Made by a program: the position numbers and the translations under genes. A DNA stretch of 41,829 bases from an uncultured Fretibacterium sp. (GTDB lineage Bacteria; Synergistota; Synergistia; Synergistales; Aminobacteriaceae): assembly GCA_937915835.1 (NCBI GenBank), contig CALGHA010000046.1:1-41829 (forward strand), read 5' to 3'. The notes under the pieces were generated by a model. That model searched no databases. It saw only the letters and a program-made list of their open reading frames with translations, and was not told the origin of the DNA. Of the stretch, positions 8,746 to 18,401 are shown piece by piece (the stretch's first letter is position 1; every line of letters begins with the position of its first letter).

Positions 8746-9915
8746 TTATTTTACAACCTGAGCATTCAGTATTAATTTATCGCCTTCGGAAATGTTCCCT
8801 TTGGTTAATTGCGTCCAGCGATTGTCGGATATTCCTGTCTCAACGTCAACTGCCCCCTGCAATTTCCCGTCACGCTCAACCCACAATGTAGCCTCGTGCA
8901 TGCTCTTTTTATCGCCAAGTTTGCTGACATCAAATGAAATCGTCTGCAATAATTCCTCAGTCGGCGTAAATCTCAGTGACGCTACGGGAATGCGCAAAAC
9001 GTTATTAACTCTTTGTGTCTCAATCGAAACGTTCGCTGTCATTCCGGGCTTGAGCTTTAAGGCTGAGTTGTCAACGTTGATTATTACCGTGTAAGTTACG
9101 ACACTGTCAGAAGTCGACGGAGCAATTCTCACCTGAACAACTCGCCCGATAAATTCTTCTTCAGGGAACGCGTCAATCCTGAAAGTTACCCGCTGACCAT
9201 CCGCAATCTGCCCAATATCAGCCTCGTCAACTTTCGTCTTAATCTGCATCTGCGTCAAGTCCTTAGCAATCTGGAAAAGTGTTGGTGTCTGATATCCTGC
9301 CGCAACTGTCTGCCCCGCGTCAACTTGTCTGTCAATTACAACGCCGTTAATCGGTGATGTTATCCGCGTATAATTCAAGTCAGTACGTTTTCGTTCAACT
9401 TGAGCTTTTCCCTGAGTAACTCGTGAGCGGGCTTCTTGCAATGACGCTCTCTTCATCTCTACGTCGGCCTCGCTGGTATCAACTTCACTTTTCGCAATTA
9501 ACTTTTTCGCTAATAACTCACGGTTTCGCGTTAATTTTCGTTCAGCGTCCTTCAATGAGGCTTGAGCACTTTGCACGCTGGCTTGATATACCGCTAATGA
9601 GGCCTCAGCTTCCCGAAGTTCCAACCTTGCAACAGACGGGTCTATCAACGCTATTAATTGGCCGGCTCTGACGACTGAGTTAAAATCTACGTAAATCTCC
9701 TCAATTCGTCCTGATACCTGAGTTCCTACATCAACAACATCAACCGCGCTTAATTCCCCAGTCGCCGTCACTGTCGAGACAATATCGCCGCGTGTAACTT
9801 CTGACGTAGTGAACGAATATTTTACGGTCTTATCTCGAGTGATGTATTTATATGCTCCAAAGCCAATGCCGAAAATTATCGCCAATAAAATTAATTTCTT
9901 TATTCCCGCAATCAT
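8746..9915 (-). CDS. MacA-like periplasmic adaptor (membrane fusion protein)
   Basis: A 389-residue HlyD/MacA-family adaptor. It has one N-terminal membrane helix (about residues 5-23), a biotinyl-lipoyl-like half motif (DVGTQVSGRIEEIYVDFNS), a long alpha-hairpin rich in Ala, Glu and Arg (about residues 95-170), then the second lipoyl half (TSPINGVVIDRQVDAGQTV) and beta-barrel. Family role: it bridges an inner-membrane transporter to a TolC channel across the periplasm. It sits between the TolC-like gene and the ATPase gene on the same strand, as in macAB-tolC sets, and probably serves export of the RiPP made by the upstream genes. General drug or peptide efflux is also possible. Confidence 0.9.
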   Translation of the reverse strand: MIAGIKKLILLAIIFGIGFGAYKYITRDKTVKYSFTTSEVTRGDIVSTVTATGELSAVDVVDVGTQVSGRIEEIYVDFNSVVRAGQLIALIDPSVARLELREAEASLAVYQASVQSAQASLKDAERKLTRNRELLAKKLIAKSEVDTSEADVEMKRASLQEARSRVTQGKAQVERKRTDLNYTRITSPINGVVIDRQVDAGQTVAAGYQTPTLFQIAKDLTQMQIKTKVDEADIGQIADGQRVTFRIDAFPEEEFIGRVVQVRIAPSTSDSVVTYTVIINVDNSALKLKPGMTANVSIETQRVNNVLRIPVASLRFTPTEELLQTISFDVSKLGDKKSMHEATLWVERDGKLQGAVDVETGISDNRWTQLTKGNISEGDKLILNAQVVK

Positions 9916-9992
9916 TATTAATCAACGCTCCTCTCAAAAACGCTTCACTTTCATAGCTTCATCAAGATTTATCATAAGCAAAAATATAATAT

Positions 9993-11297
9993 TTACTCAA
10001 TACTCCCGCTAAAATCAATCTCAGGAGGTAAATGACCCATAGCTTCATCAAGATTTGTCCGTGCTACTTGAGCGTCATAAAGTGCCTGATAAAACGTGTA
10101 ACGTGAACTCGCCAGCGACGAAACAGCATCACTGACTTCAAGCATATTCCCAACACCGACTTCATAACGTCCTTGTGCTAACGTCAAATTTTCTTCAGCG
10201 TAACGCACGCTTGCTTCGGCCGAACGAACTCGGTCAATCGCATTCGTCAACGTCAACGCAGAACTCCTTAACTCCTTAGTTATCGTGTGGCGTAAACTCT
10301 CTTCTTCCGCTAAATCCTGGTCAAGCTGTGCTCTCGCCTGTTCAACCTCCGCTTTCGTTAATCCGCCGTCAACAACAGGAATATTCACGTTTATTACGGC
10401 GTTGTAATCCGTCGTCGCTGATTGGCCCTCACGCTTTGTGTAATCTGTTCCGATTGAGCCGGTAATAGTCGCGGCATTTCCTCGTGCTGTAACCTTGATA
10501 TTCAACTCGTCCTGCTTTAACGTTGACATCATTTTTCGGTAATCCGAACGGTCAGCCATCGCAATAGCTAATAAATTCTCAAGCTCTCCGGCCGGTGAAG
10601 GAAGAAAAAGTTCCGTCGCTAAAGTCAAGTTCACAATGTCAAAATCACTAACTCCCATTGCCACTTTTAAGGACTCCTGCGATGTCAAAATATTATTCTC
10701 GGCCGTCAATAATGAAACTCTTGCGCTCGACAAATCAGCCTCAGCCTTCGTAACCTCAATATATGAACTGTTGCCGACGTCGTAAATTCCTTTTGCTGTC
10801 CTCAAATGTTCTTCGAGATTACGCAATTTCTCCTGCTCAACGTCGCGATTTAATATCCTCAGCACTAAATCATAATATGCACGTTTTGCTTCAGCAGCTA
10901 CGGTTATCTGAGCTTGCCTCTCACTCTCTTGAACACTCTTGATATTCTCCGCTCGAATTTCACGGTTCAGCCTGTTCACACCAGTATCATAAAGCGTTTT
11001 CGTCGCGCTAATGCCCAATGTCTGAGTTGTGCTGTGTGTGTCCCAGTAATCATAATCCCCAGCAAAAGTTGTTCGGCCGGTTAAATTCACTTTCACACGA
11101 TTAGCCGCTTTAGTCTGCTCAAGTAACGCTACAGCCGCACGCGTTGCACCTTTAGACTTTCTCAACGACGGATGATTTGTAAGCGCAATAGTCAAGCATT
11201 CTTCGAGCGAAAGTCCAGGCTCTAAATCAACACTCTCAAGCGCAAAACTCGACGTAGCATAAAATATCGTGAGCAAAATTATTGTTAATTTCTTCAT
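9993..11297 (-). CDS. TolC-family outer membrane efflux protein
   Basis: A 434-residue protein with a signal peptide (MKKLTIILLTIFYATSSFA) and the doubled helical/strand pattern of OEP-family channels, including LSLEECLTIALTNHPSLRK near the N-terminus and LAQGRYEVGVGNMLEV near the C-terminus. The family forms trimeric outer-membrane barrels with periplasmic alpha-tunnels. Its presence shows that the host has an outer membrane. It lies 45 bases downstream of the FtsX-like permease gene and 77 bases upstream of the MacA-like gene, in one direction, completing a three-component exporter. Confidence 0.93.
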   Translation of the reverse strand: MKKLTIILLTIFYATSSFALESVDLEPGLSLEECLTIALTNHPSLRKSKGATRAAVALLEQTKAANRVKVNLTGRTTFAGDYDYWDTHSTTQTLGISATKTLYDTGVNRLNREIRAENIKSVQESERQAQITVAAEAKRAYYDLVLRILNRDVEQEKLRNLEEHLRTAKGIYDVGNSSYIEVTKAEADLSSARVSLLTAENNILTSQESLKVAMGVSDFDIVNLTLATELFLPSPAGELENLLAIAMADRSDYRKMMSTLKQDELNIKVTARGNAATITGSIGTDYTKREGQSATTDYNAVINVNIPVVDGGLTKAEVEQARAQLDQDLAEEESLRHTITKELRSSALTLTNAIDRVRSAEASVRYAEENLTLAQGRYEVGVGNMLEVSDAVSSLASSRYTFYQALYDAQVARTNLDEAMGHLPPEIDFSGSIE

Positions 11298-11342
11298 GTC
11301 ACTCTTGCCCCTTATTACTCTTGATTGCTATTTTTCTCATAA

Positions 11343-12563
11343 TTATTCTGACCTCAACGCTACAATCGGATCTAAATTTGAAGCCTTCCATGCCGGCCAA
11401 AATCCGAAGAATACTCCGACAGCTGCTGAAAACGCCGTAGCTATGACTACTGAACTCATCGAGATTATCGTGGGAAACGGCAAAAATGACGACGCTAATT
11501 GTGATATTCCTGCGCCTATTCCTATTCCGATTGCTCCGCCAAGAAGTGATAATACGATCGCTTCAGTCAAAAATTGCATTCGAACGTTTGATGGTCTCGC
11601 TCCAATTGCCATTCTTATACCGATTTCGCGGGTTCGTTCGCTAACTGAAACAAGCATGATGTTCATAATGCCTATTCCTCCGACAACAAGCGAGATTGAA
11701 GCAATTGCTCCGAGTAAAAGGCTCATCGTCGTAGCCATACTCGCCGCACTCTCTAAGTTCTGCGTCAAATCTCGTATGTCAAAATCATCCTCGACACCTT
11801 CAGGTAAATGATGACGTTGACGGAGAATTGCTTTGACTTCATCTTTTGCCGGATCTAATAACTCTCGCGTCTTAGCTTGAACGTTAATTCTCCTGACCGT
11901 GTCAACCCTCGCTCCTGACCTGAATAATCTTCGCTGGGCCGTCGTAATCGGAACTAGAATAAAATCATCCTGGTCCTGACCAAATGAGTTTGAGCCTTTA
12001 GCTTTCGTAATTCCGCAAATTCTGAAGGGGATATTTCGTATTCTTATTGTGGCATCAATTGGATTAGCGTAACCAAATAATTCTTTCGCTACAGTCCGGC
12101 CAATTACACAAACTTTCGCCCCGCTCCGAACTTCACTCTCAGAGAAACATACGCCCTCTTCAATTTCCCAAGTCCTGACTGGCAAAATATCCTCCGTACT
12201 GCCTGTTATGCTCGTGCTCCAGTTGTTATTGCCGTAAACTACCTGCGCTGTCCCGCTCACTTCAGGCGCCGTACGCAAAACCGTAAATCCCTCGTTCGCA
12301 AGTGCTTCACTGTCACTTAACGTTAAACTCGCTCCGCTTCCGGCTGCTCCTCGTGCTCCTGTCGTGTTCGGAGGGGCCGGCATTACGATTAACAAGTTAG
12401 CTCCGAAACCCTCGATTAATCCCTGCATTTGGTCAGAAGCTCCGTTGCCGACTGATACCATCGTGATTACCGCTCCAACTCCGATAATTATTCCTAGCAT
12501 CGTCAATAATGAACGCGTCCGGTTGCTGAGAAGTGAACGTAATGCTGTCTTGAATACTTCCAT
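11343..12563 (-). CDS. MacB-type (FtsX-like) ABC permease without ATPase domain
   Basis: A 406-residue permease. An N-terminal membrane helix (LRSLLSNRTRSLLTMLGIIIGVGA) leads into a MacB-type periplasmic core. Three C-terminal helices follow, with the FtsX-domain motif SVSERTREIGIRMAIGARP. In E. coli MacB the ATPase is fused upstream; here it is a separate gene at 8020-8742. The gene follows the second peptide transporter by 17 bases, tying the MacAB-TolC set to the RiPP operon. Inferred role: moves a periplasmic peptide or other substrate out through the TolC-like channel. Confidence 0.92.
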   Translation of the reverse strand: MEVFKTALRSLLSNRTRSLLTMLGIIIGVGAVITMVSVGNGASDQMQGLIEGFGANLLIVMPAPPNTTGARGAAGSGASLTLSDSEALANEGFTVLRTAPEVSGTAQVVYGNNNWSTSITGSTEDILPVRTWEIEEGVCFSESEVRSGAKVCVIGRTVAKELFGYANPIDATIRIRNIPFRICGITKAKGSNSFGQDQDDFILVPITTAQRRLFRSGARVDTVRRINVQAKTRELLDPAKDEVKAILRQRHHLPEGVEDDFDIRDLTQNLESAASMATTMSLLLGAIASISLVVGGIGIMNIMLVSVSERTREIGIRMAIGARPSNVRMQFLTEAIVLSLLGGAIGIGIGAGISQLASSFLPFPTIISMSSVVIATAFSAAVGVFFGFWPAWKASNLDPIVALRSE

Positions 12564-12580
12564 CCTTAATTTATCTCTCC

Positions 12581-14779
12581 TTATACAGTCTCGCCTAATT
12601 GCTGACGTTCAACGAGTGAGGCAAATAATCCCCTCTTGCTGAGAAGCTCGTCATAAGTTCCCTCTTCTGCAATTTTTCCGCCGTCAATCACTAAAATTCT
12701 GTTACAGCGTTTAATCGTCGAAAGTCTATGTGCAATCACTATTCTCGTGCATTTCAGCCTTTCAAGAGAGTCCGAGACTATTTTTTGCGTGATATTGTCA
12801 AGTGCACTCGTCGCCTCGTCAAAAAATAAAATTTTCGGTCTGGGAGCTATTGCGCGGGCTATGATTATTCTCTGACGTTGTCCGCCTGAAAGTGTGCTTG
12901 ACCCTTCACTGATTAACGTATGCATTCTCATCGGCATTTTTCGGATGTCATCAGCAATCCCGGCCAATTCCGCAGCTTCCCATGCGTCTTCTTCCGTCAT
13001 TTGAGGAGCTGAAACCGTAATGTTCGAGAAAATACTTCCGGGAAATAATCCGCTGTTCTGCATTACACAGCCAATATGACTGCGAAGTGATTTCAAGTTG
13101 AGCGTCTTCAAATCGTTATTCCCATAAGAAATTATCCCGCTGTCAGGCTTCTCAAATCCAAGCAACAACCTCATCAACGTAGATTTTCCGCACCCGCTTT
13201 TCCCAACAATAGCAACGTATTCCCCTGAACTTACCTTGAACGAGATATTATCAAGAACAAACGGGGTCTTTTCACTATATCTGAACTTGACATTCTGAAG
13301 CTCAATACTGGGCATAAACTGTTTCAGAATTTTTCCGTGTGTGACTTCCGGAACCGCTTCAAGAATTGGCCGTATCATGTCGATTAATGGGCGTATCGTA
13401 GCTATAATATTATTTTGTGCGCATAAAGCTATAAACGCCCCAGATAATAAACTGTACGATACCATGAATGCCATGTAATCCTCAACCGAAGTTCCGCCAT
13501 TGAATGCGTACCAATATAATACAAACGTCCCGATTAAAGTAATTACAGGCTGGTATATCGGCGCAATCTTCAAATAAAACGGAGGATTATATCTCAGCTT
13601 GGCTATTTCCTTGTAATCCGAAGCCCACTTTCCAAACGCTCGACGTTCCGCTCCTGATAACTTTATCTTCTGAATTCCGGTAATAAACGTATACAACATG
13701 CCGTATTCCTTAGCATTAAGCCTCATCCCGAGTGTATTAATTCTTGAAGTACCACGAATTACAAGCAATGACGAGATAAATAAAGCCGCCATTATACAGA
13801 GTGCAGGCATTACAAGAACTGGAGTAAAGGCGAAAATTTGACGTAAATATATCAGGCTCATCAACGCCGTCAATCCTACGGAAAATACAACATTCACAAA
13901 GGACTTGCAAAGCATACTCACGCTAACAGCTCTCTTTGCAAGTTCTCCCGATGAATATAACTTGAAAAACTCAGCCGGAAGATTTATTACCCTCATCATC
14001 ACAGCAGCATTCAATGACACATTAGCTTTTATCTCAATACGCGATACTATCAATGCCCGAGCTATCTGCAATAACGCCGTCGAAATCCCTGCTGAAATTA
14101 TGAACACAAAAATTGCAAGTAATCCGCTGAAATTTCCCGAAAATATCGTCTGAGAATATACAATCTTCATTAAAAACGGCGCTGTCATCGAGATTAACGT
14201 AATAAAGAAAGTAATCAAGGCAATATACACAAAATCCGAGATTGCTAAACTCTTCACTACATATTTTATTAAATCACTAATCCCGATTTTCTCCGCAGGC
14301 AACGGATTATAAAAACAATATCCACCAGACTTCAAATTTTTGGCCGTCGACGAGTTTATCCTTACTCGTTTTCCCGTAACATAATCTTTGTACGAATATC
14401 CGTGATAATCAGGAATTAACGCTACATATTTGCCCTCTGTCGTCACACCAAGATATACACCAGAAGCATCTTTGTACCAGCCTTCACGAAGATTAACTGT
14501 ACGCCTCATAATTCCGTATACCCCGAAAACTTTTTCAAGACGTTCTTCGAGTGTCTCTCCTTCACGAATTTCCTCTTTGCTGAAATTTTCGCCCCCAATG
14601 TCAAACCATCTAGCAATTTCCTCTATAGCGTCTCCAGCGTTGGCAATCTCATTCTCCCTTACCTCGTCAAAAATTCGACGCCCGGTAACCGCTTCTGAAA
14701 TATCGTTAAAAGCTCCGGCAAAAGAATTTTCATCAGATTTTATCCTCGCTCTAAGCTGTTCATCAAACCAACCTGACAT
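12581..14779 (-). CDS. NHLP-type bacteriocin export ABC transporter, permease/ATPase (no peptidase)
   Basis: A 732-residue fused half-transporter. The N-terminal 150 residues are soluble and unlike a C39 peptidase, then come five or six membrane helices (about 175-430). The C-terminal ATPase has Walker A GKSGCGKST, signature LSGGQRQRIIIARA and Walker B ILFFDEATSALD. Paired C39-containing and C39-lacking ABC proteins next to an HlyD-like protein are the hallmark of the NHLM/NHLP leader-peptide export systems, so I assign it as the second subunit of a likely heterodimer with the protein from 14801-16996. The genes are 21 bases apart. Confidence 0.88.
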   Translation of the reverse strand: MSGWFDEQLRARIKSDENSFAGAFNDISEAVTGRRIFDEVRENEIANAGDAIEEIARWFDIGGENFSKEEIREGETLEERLEKVFGVYGIMRRTVNLREGWYKDASGVYLGVTTEGKYVALIPDYHGYSYKDYVTGKRVRINSSTAKNLKSGGYCFYNPLPAEKIGISDLIKYVVKSLAISDFVYIALITFFITLISMTAPFLMKIVYSQTIFSGNFSGLLAIFVFIISAGISTALLQIARALIVSRIEIKANVSLNAAVMMRVINLPAEFFKLYSSGELAKRAVSVSMLCKSFVNVVFSVGLTALMSLIYLRQIFAFTPVLVMPALCIMAALFISSLLVIRGTSRINTLGMRLNAKEYGMLYTFITGIQKIKLSGAERRAFGKWASDYKEIAKLRYNPPFYLKIAPIYQPVITLIGTFVLYWYAFNGGTSVEDYMAFMVSYSLLSGAFIALCAQNNIIATIRPLIDMIRPILEAVPEVTHGKILKQFMPSIELQNVKFRYSEKTPFVLDNISFKVSSGEYVAIVGKSGCGKSTLMRLLLGFEKPDSGIISYGNNDLKTLNLKSLRSHIGCVMQNSGLFPGSIFSNITVSAPQMTEEDAWEAAELAGIADDIRKMPMRMHTLISEGSSTLSGGQRQRIIIARAIAPRPKILFFDEATSALDNITQKIVSDSLERLKCTRIVIAHRLSTIKRCNRILVIDGGKIAEEGTYDELLSKRGLFASLVERQQLGETV

Positions 14780-14800
14780 TTTTATACTTTCACCTCCGGC

Positions 14801-16996
14801 CTATTCGTTCGTAATCAATGCTGCATAATATTCACAGCGTCCCATTAATTCACTGTGAGTTCCTCTGTCGAGAATTTCCCCGTCCTTCATAACGATAATT
14901 TCATCGCAATCACGAATTATAGAAAGTCTGTGTGAAATTATTATGAGAGAAATTCCGCGCATCTTCACATTCTTCATAAGTGCATATTCCGTCTTCGTGT
15001 CTAGCGCGCTCGTAGCTTCGTCCATAATCATAATCGTAGGCTCCTGCGCAAGTACTCCAGCTATCTCCAGCCTTTGACGCTGGCCTCCTGAAAAGTTCCT
15101 GCCTCCTTCCGCTACAGCTCCGGAATAATCCCCTTCCCTCTGGACAATCTCTTCATGTATAATCGCATCTCGTGCAGCAAGAATAACTTCAAAGTTTTCT
15201 ATCGACTTATCCCACATGCGAATATTCTCGGTGATTGTGTCCTCAAAAAGCGAAATATCCTGATTTACACATGCTACTGAACTCGTGAAAACATTACGGT
15301 TGATTTGGCTCTGAGGTTTCCCGTCAAATAAAATTTCTCCGCTCCAAACTGGATAAAGCCCAGTGATTAATTTTGCCATCGTCGATTTTCCACAACCTGA
15401 AGGCCCGACAATAGCCACGCTGTTACCTGGCTGTACTGTCATTGAGAAGTCCTTTACAATCGGAGTATCCAGTTTGTTATAGCCGAATGTTACGTTCTTC
15501 ACCTCAACAAGTCCGCTAAGTTTGTACAAATCTTCTTCTTCCGGAATTCCCTGACCTGAATACTCAACATCAACAGGATACTTGAAAACATCTTGAACTC
15601 GCTCCATGTTCGTACGCATTTCCTGGATTTGTTGACCGGCATTGATTAAAGATTGGGCAGGAGTTTGAAACGCGAGCAAATAACCGTTGAATGCTGAGAT
15701 TAAGCCGATTGTCCAGTCTCCGCGCATGACGAGCATTACACCGAGAAAAGCAATTAAGTTCGACGTGAACATTGACAACAACGGCGGAAGCTGGCCTAAA
15801 GTTTGGTTGAGTTTCGCGAATTTCACCTGCTGAGAGTTATCATTTGCCTGATATCCTGCCCAGTTAGAGAAAAATCCGTTCTCCGCTCCTGCTGACTTTA
15901 TCGTCTCTATCATGTTTATTCCCATTAAAGTTGTGCCCTGCAAGTTTGCCGTATCTCTCATCTGAACACGGGTAATGTCAACTCGCTTATCCGAGATTAA
16001 ACGTGCAATATACAAATTTGCTGCGACAGATAAAATCCCGACAAGTGCCAGAATAGGACTGTAATTTATCATGATTATCAAGTTAAACATCATCGCGGCA
16101 AAATCAAGGACTACAGGAGCAAACGTATTTATCAAGATATTCGCAATCTCCTGGTTCGACTGCTGACGTTGGACAATATCACCTGACATCCTCTGCTCGA
16201 AAAACTCAACCGGCAATCTTAATATATGCCACAAAAATGAAGTGTTAGCGATTGCAGCCATCTTACCTTGAAGTTTCAACATGTAGATAGTCTTGATGAA
16301 GAGTGAAGCCGCTTGCGAGAATATCACAAGTCCCAGTAAAACAAAAAATCCCGTTGACCATTGAAGCCCAGTCCGAGTTAATAATCTATCGACGAAGAAG
16401 CGCGAGAATACCGGCAATAAAAGTCCTGTTAAAGCGGCAATTAAAGTTGTCAGCATAACCATCAAGAACATTGGGAGTGTTCCGGTCAAGCGTTGGCGTG
16501 CAAACTCCAAAATCGAAGCGGGCTGTCCTCCTGGCTCAAACTCTTCTGAAGGGTCAAAGAGCATGCATATTCCCGAATAAGAACTCTCGAACTCGTCGAG
16601 GGGCATTGAGAGTTTTCCGCGTGCAGGGTCATTGAGTGCGACGTATTTTTTCCCTGACTTGGTAAAGAAGCCGTCAAGCACAACAAAGTGATTATACTGC
16701 CAGAAAATTATTGCGGGAAAAGTCCCCTTCTCCTGCAAATTATCAACTTTCATGCGAAACGCCTTAGGCTGAAGATTATATTTCTTCGCAACTTTGGACA
16801 TACTCTTCATGTTCGAACCGTCTCGCGAAACTCCGCACTCCTTCCTTAACTGCTCAAGCGGAACCCATCGACCATAATACGCCAATATCATAGCAAGTGA
16901 AGCAGCCCCGCATTCAAGAGCTTCCATCTGCATGATAACAGGAACTTTAGCAATCTTGTCCGTTACGGGCCGATTGATTTTTTTCTTGGTAGACAT
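14801..16996 (-). CDS. C39 peptidase-containing bacteriocin ABC transporter
   Basis: A 731-residue ABC protein with an N-terminal C39 peptidase. The catalytic Cys is C29 in MEALECGAASL, the His is H104 in NHFVVLDG and the Asp is D124 in NDPARG. Membrane helices span about residues 170-430, then the ATPase has Walker A GPSGCGKST, signature FSGGQRQRLEIAG and Walker B IMIMDEATSALD. The family cuts leader peptides after a double glycine while exporting the core. Both precursors near this operon (19921-20286 and 21361-21567) have VAGG leader ends, which fits. It lies 21 bases after the short HlyD-like gene. Confidence 0.95.
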   Translation of the reverse strand: MSTKKKINRPVTDKIAKVPVIMQMEALECGAASLAMILAYYGRWVPLEQLRKECGVSRDGSNMKSMSKVAKKYNLQPKAFRMKVDNLQEKGTFPAIIFWQYNHFVVLDGFFTKSGKKYVALNDPARGKLSMPLDEFESSYSGICMLFDPSEEFEPGGQPASILEFARQRLTGTLPMFLMVMLTTLIAALTGLLLPVFSRFFVDRLLTRTGLQWSTGFFVLLGLVIFSQAASLFIKTIYMLKLQGKMAAIANTSFLWHILRLPVEFFEQRMSGDIVQRQQSNQEIANILINTFAPVVLDFAAMMFNLIIMINYSPILALVGILSVAANLYIARLISDKRVDITRVQMRDTANLQGTTLMGINMIETIKSAGAENGFFSNWAGYQANDNSQQVKFAKLNQTLGQLPPLLSMFTSNLIAFLGVMLVMRGDWTIGLISAFNGYLLAFQTPAQSLINAGQQIQEMRTNMERVQDVFKYPVDVEYSGQGIPEEEDLYKLSGLVEVKNVTFGYNKLDTPIVKDFSMTVQPGNSVAIVGPSGCGKSTMAKLITGLYPVWSGEILFDGKPQSQINRNVFTSSVACVNQDISLFEDTITENIRMWDKSIENFEVILAARDAIIHEEIVQREGDYSGAVAEGGRNFSGGQRQRLEIAGVLAQEPTIMIMDEATSALDTKTEYALMKNVKMRGISLIIISHRLSIIRDCDEIIVMKDGEILDRGTHSELMGRCEYYAALITNE

Positions 16997-17017
16997 TTTT
17001 TATCCTCGTGATTTTAT

Positions 17018-17485
17018 TTATTTAAGAAGGAATGAGACGGGATTAACTTTGTCAGTTACGAATATTGCACGGGAAATTTTTTCAGGAGCATCCGCAAATT
17101 TTAAGGCGACTTTCATTAATCTTGCTTGGTCGTCAATTCCCATTGAGACGGAATTATTTTCGCCGATTAAACTTGAAATTTCCGAGAATGATAAAATTTC
17201 CGGTTCAACCTTCTCAACTGTCCCGGAAGTCCCAGTGTCAGCAAGCCTCACGGTCATTCCAGGACTCAACTTCGCCGCTTCATTAACATCAACAAAAGCC
17301 TGAGAATTCCCACCCTCCGTGAAGACGTAAGACGAAAACGAAACTTCAAGCTGTCCTGTGAATATCCAGAAAAAAAAGCCCGCGAGAAACACTAAAATTG
17401 CTGAGAGTATCAGCCATGCTCCGGGACTTGTCACTTTGATATAATCATTAAGCTGTTCAGGTGAATTAATGCTTGGATTAGGCAT
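17018..17485 (-). CDS. Short HlyD-like secretion protein of the peptide exporter
   Basis: A 155-residue protein with one membrane helix (about residues 23-44: PGAWLILSAILVFLAGFFFW) and a small C-terminal beta-rich domain including LSPGMTVRLADTG, as in the barrel of HlyD adaptors. NHLM secretion proteins usually run to about 300-450 residues with lipoyl domains and a coiled-coil hairpin; these are missing, so it cannot by itself span the periplasm. The ATG at 17485 overlaps the end of the regulator gene by 8 bases, indicating translational coupling. It may be a reduced adaptor for the inner-membrane step, with the MacA-like protein doing the rest (inference). Confidence 0.7.
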   Translation of the reverse strand: MPNPSINSPEQLNDYIKVTSPGAWLILSAILVFLAGFFFWIFTGQLEVSFSSYVFTEGGNSQAFVDVNEAAKLSPGMTVRLADTGTSGTVEKVEPEILSFSEISSLIGENNSVSMGIDDQARLMKVALKFADAPEKISRAIFVTDKVNPVSFLLK

Positions 17486-18299
17486 CTGTTTTGGCTCCTT
17501 TGCCGAGTAAAATATGCACAGGAATTCCAGGCCATTTATAGCCCGTTAAGTAATCCCCTTTGAATTGCTTTTTCGCACGGATATCTCCCTTTAAGAAACG
17601 ATAAGCGTCGCAGTCAATTCGTGCCGGATTAATCGCAAGATATGATGTTTTCCTGATGATCATATCGCTTATTCCTGCATTCCTAAGAGTTCTGGTGAGC
17701 GAGTTCACTACGACATGATAATATGCTGTGGAATTATGAGAAAACGGAGCATTCGGGAACAATACCGCGCATGCTTCCTTGATTTTTACGGGCAATCCCC
17801 GGCGGTCAACCAGAAGCGCTAAGAGTTCCTTTGCTTTGTTACGCTCAAACTCTAATAATTTTCCGTCGACAAAAACACTGAACAGCCCGAAAGTCTGCAC
17901 AACAATTTTCCCCTTTGCATTTTCCTTTAACGGAGCAGGGTAATTCTTAATAAGATAAGTCAGCTCACGGCGAATATCCTCTTCAGAAACCGGCTTAATA
18001 AGATAAGCGTCCGCATGAACTCGAAAAGCGTCAAGCAGATATTTTTTTGACTTAGTCGTGAAGATTATATGAATGTCCTTGCTGAAAGTTTTTAAGCGTC
18101 CGGCAAGTTCGATACCGTTAATTTTGTCCGGCTCAAGTTCTGCATCAATGAAGGCTGCATCAAAATTCAAGTCCGTCAGCTCGAGTGCTTCTTCTGCGGA
18201 AATTGAGCCTGTAACGCTGATATTCGGATAACTTTTTGCGAGAATTGAAGTTAAAGCGTCTAAATCCTGCTTCTTATTGTCAACGATTAAGAAACTCAA
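17478..18299 (-). CDS. Response regulator with SARP-like winged-helix output domain
   Basis: A 273-residue regulator. Residues 1-120 are a receiver domain with the acidic pocket (D7), phospho-acceptor D52 in FDAAFIDAEL and K102 in LIKP. From about residue 130 a winged-helix like that of SARP/OmpR-type activators follows (VQTFGLFSVFVDGKLLEF...NKAKELLALLVDRRG). No histidine kinase gene is nearby. The start is a TTG at 18299, supported by GGGAGG seven bases upstream; no ATG fits. It sits inside the RiPP operon between the radical SAM gene and the exporter, so it probably controls this operon or the divergent genes at 20.5 kb (inference). Confidence 0.85.
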   Translation of the reverse strand: MSFLIVDNKKQDLDALTSILAKSYPNISVTGSISAEEALELTDLNFDAAFIDAELEPDKINGIELAGRLKTFSKDIHIIFTTKSKKYLLDAFRVHADAYLIKPVSEEDIRRELTYLIKNYPAPLKENAKGKIVVQTFGLFSVFVDGKLLEFERNKAKELLALLVDRRGLPVKIKEACAVLFPNAPFSHNSTAYYHVVVNSLTRTLRNAGISDMIIRKTSYLAINPARIDCDAYRFLKGDIRAKKQFKGDYLTGYKWPGIPVHILLGKGAKTDA

Positions 18300-18401
18300 T
18301 TTGAGACCTCCCTTTGTAAGTAAAAATGAAATTCGCTGTAAGTTTATAACATCAAGGGGAAATTATCAAATATTGCACATAAAATTTACACGAAAGTATC
18401 A

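Noticed and set aside
11269..11811. A 180-codon plus-strand open frame opposite the FtsX-like permease
   Set aside because: It mirrors a well-supported permease gene and has no family features of its own.
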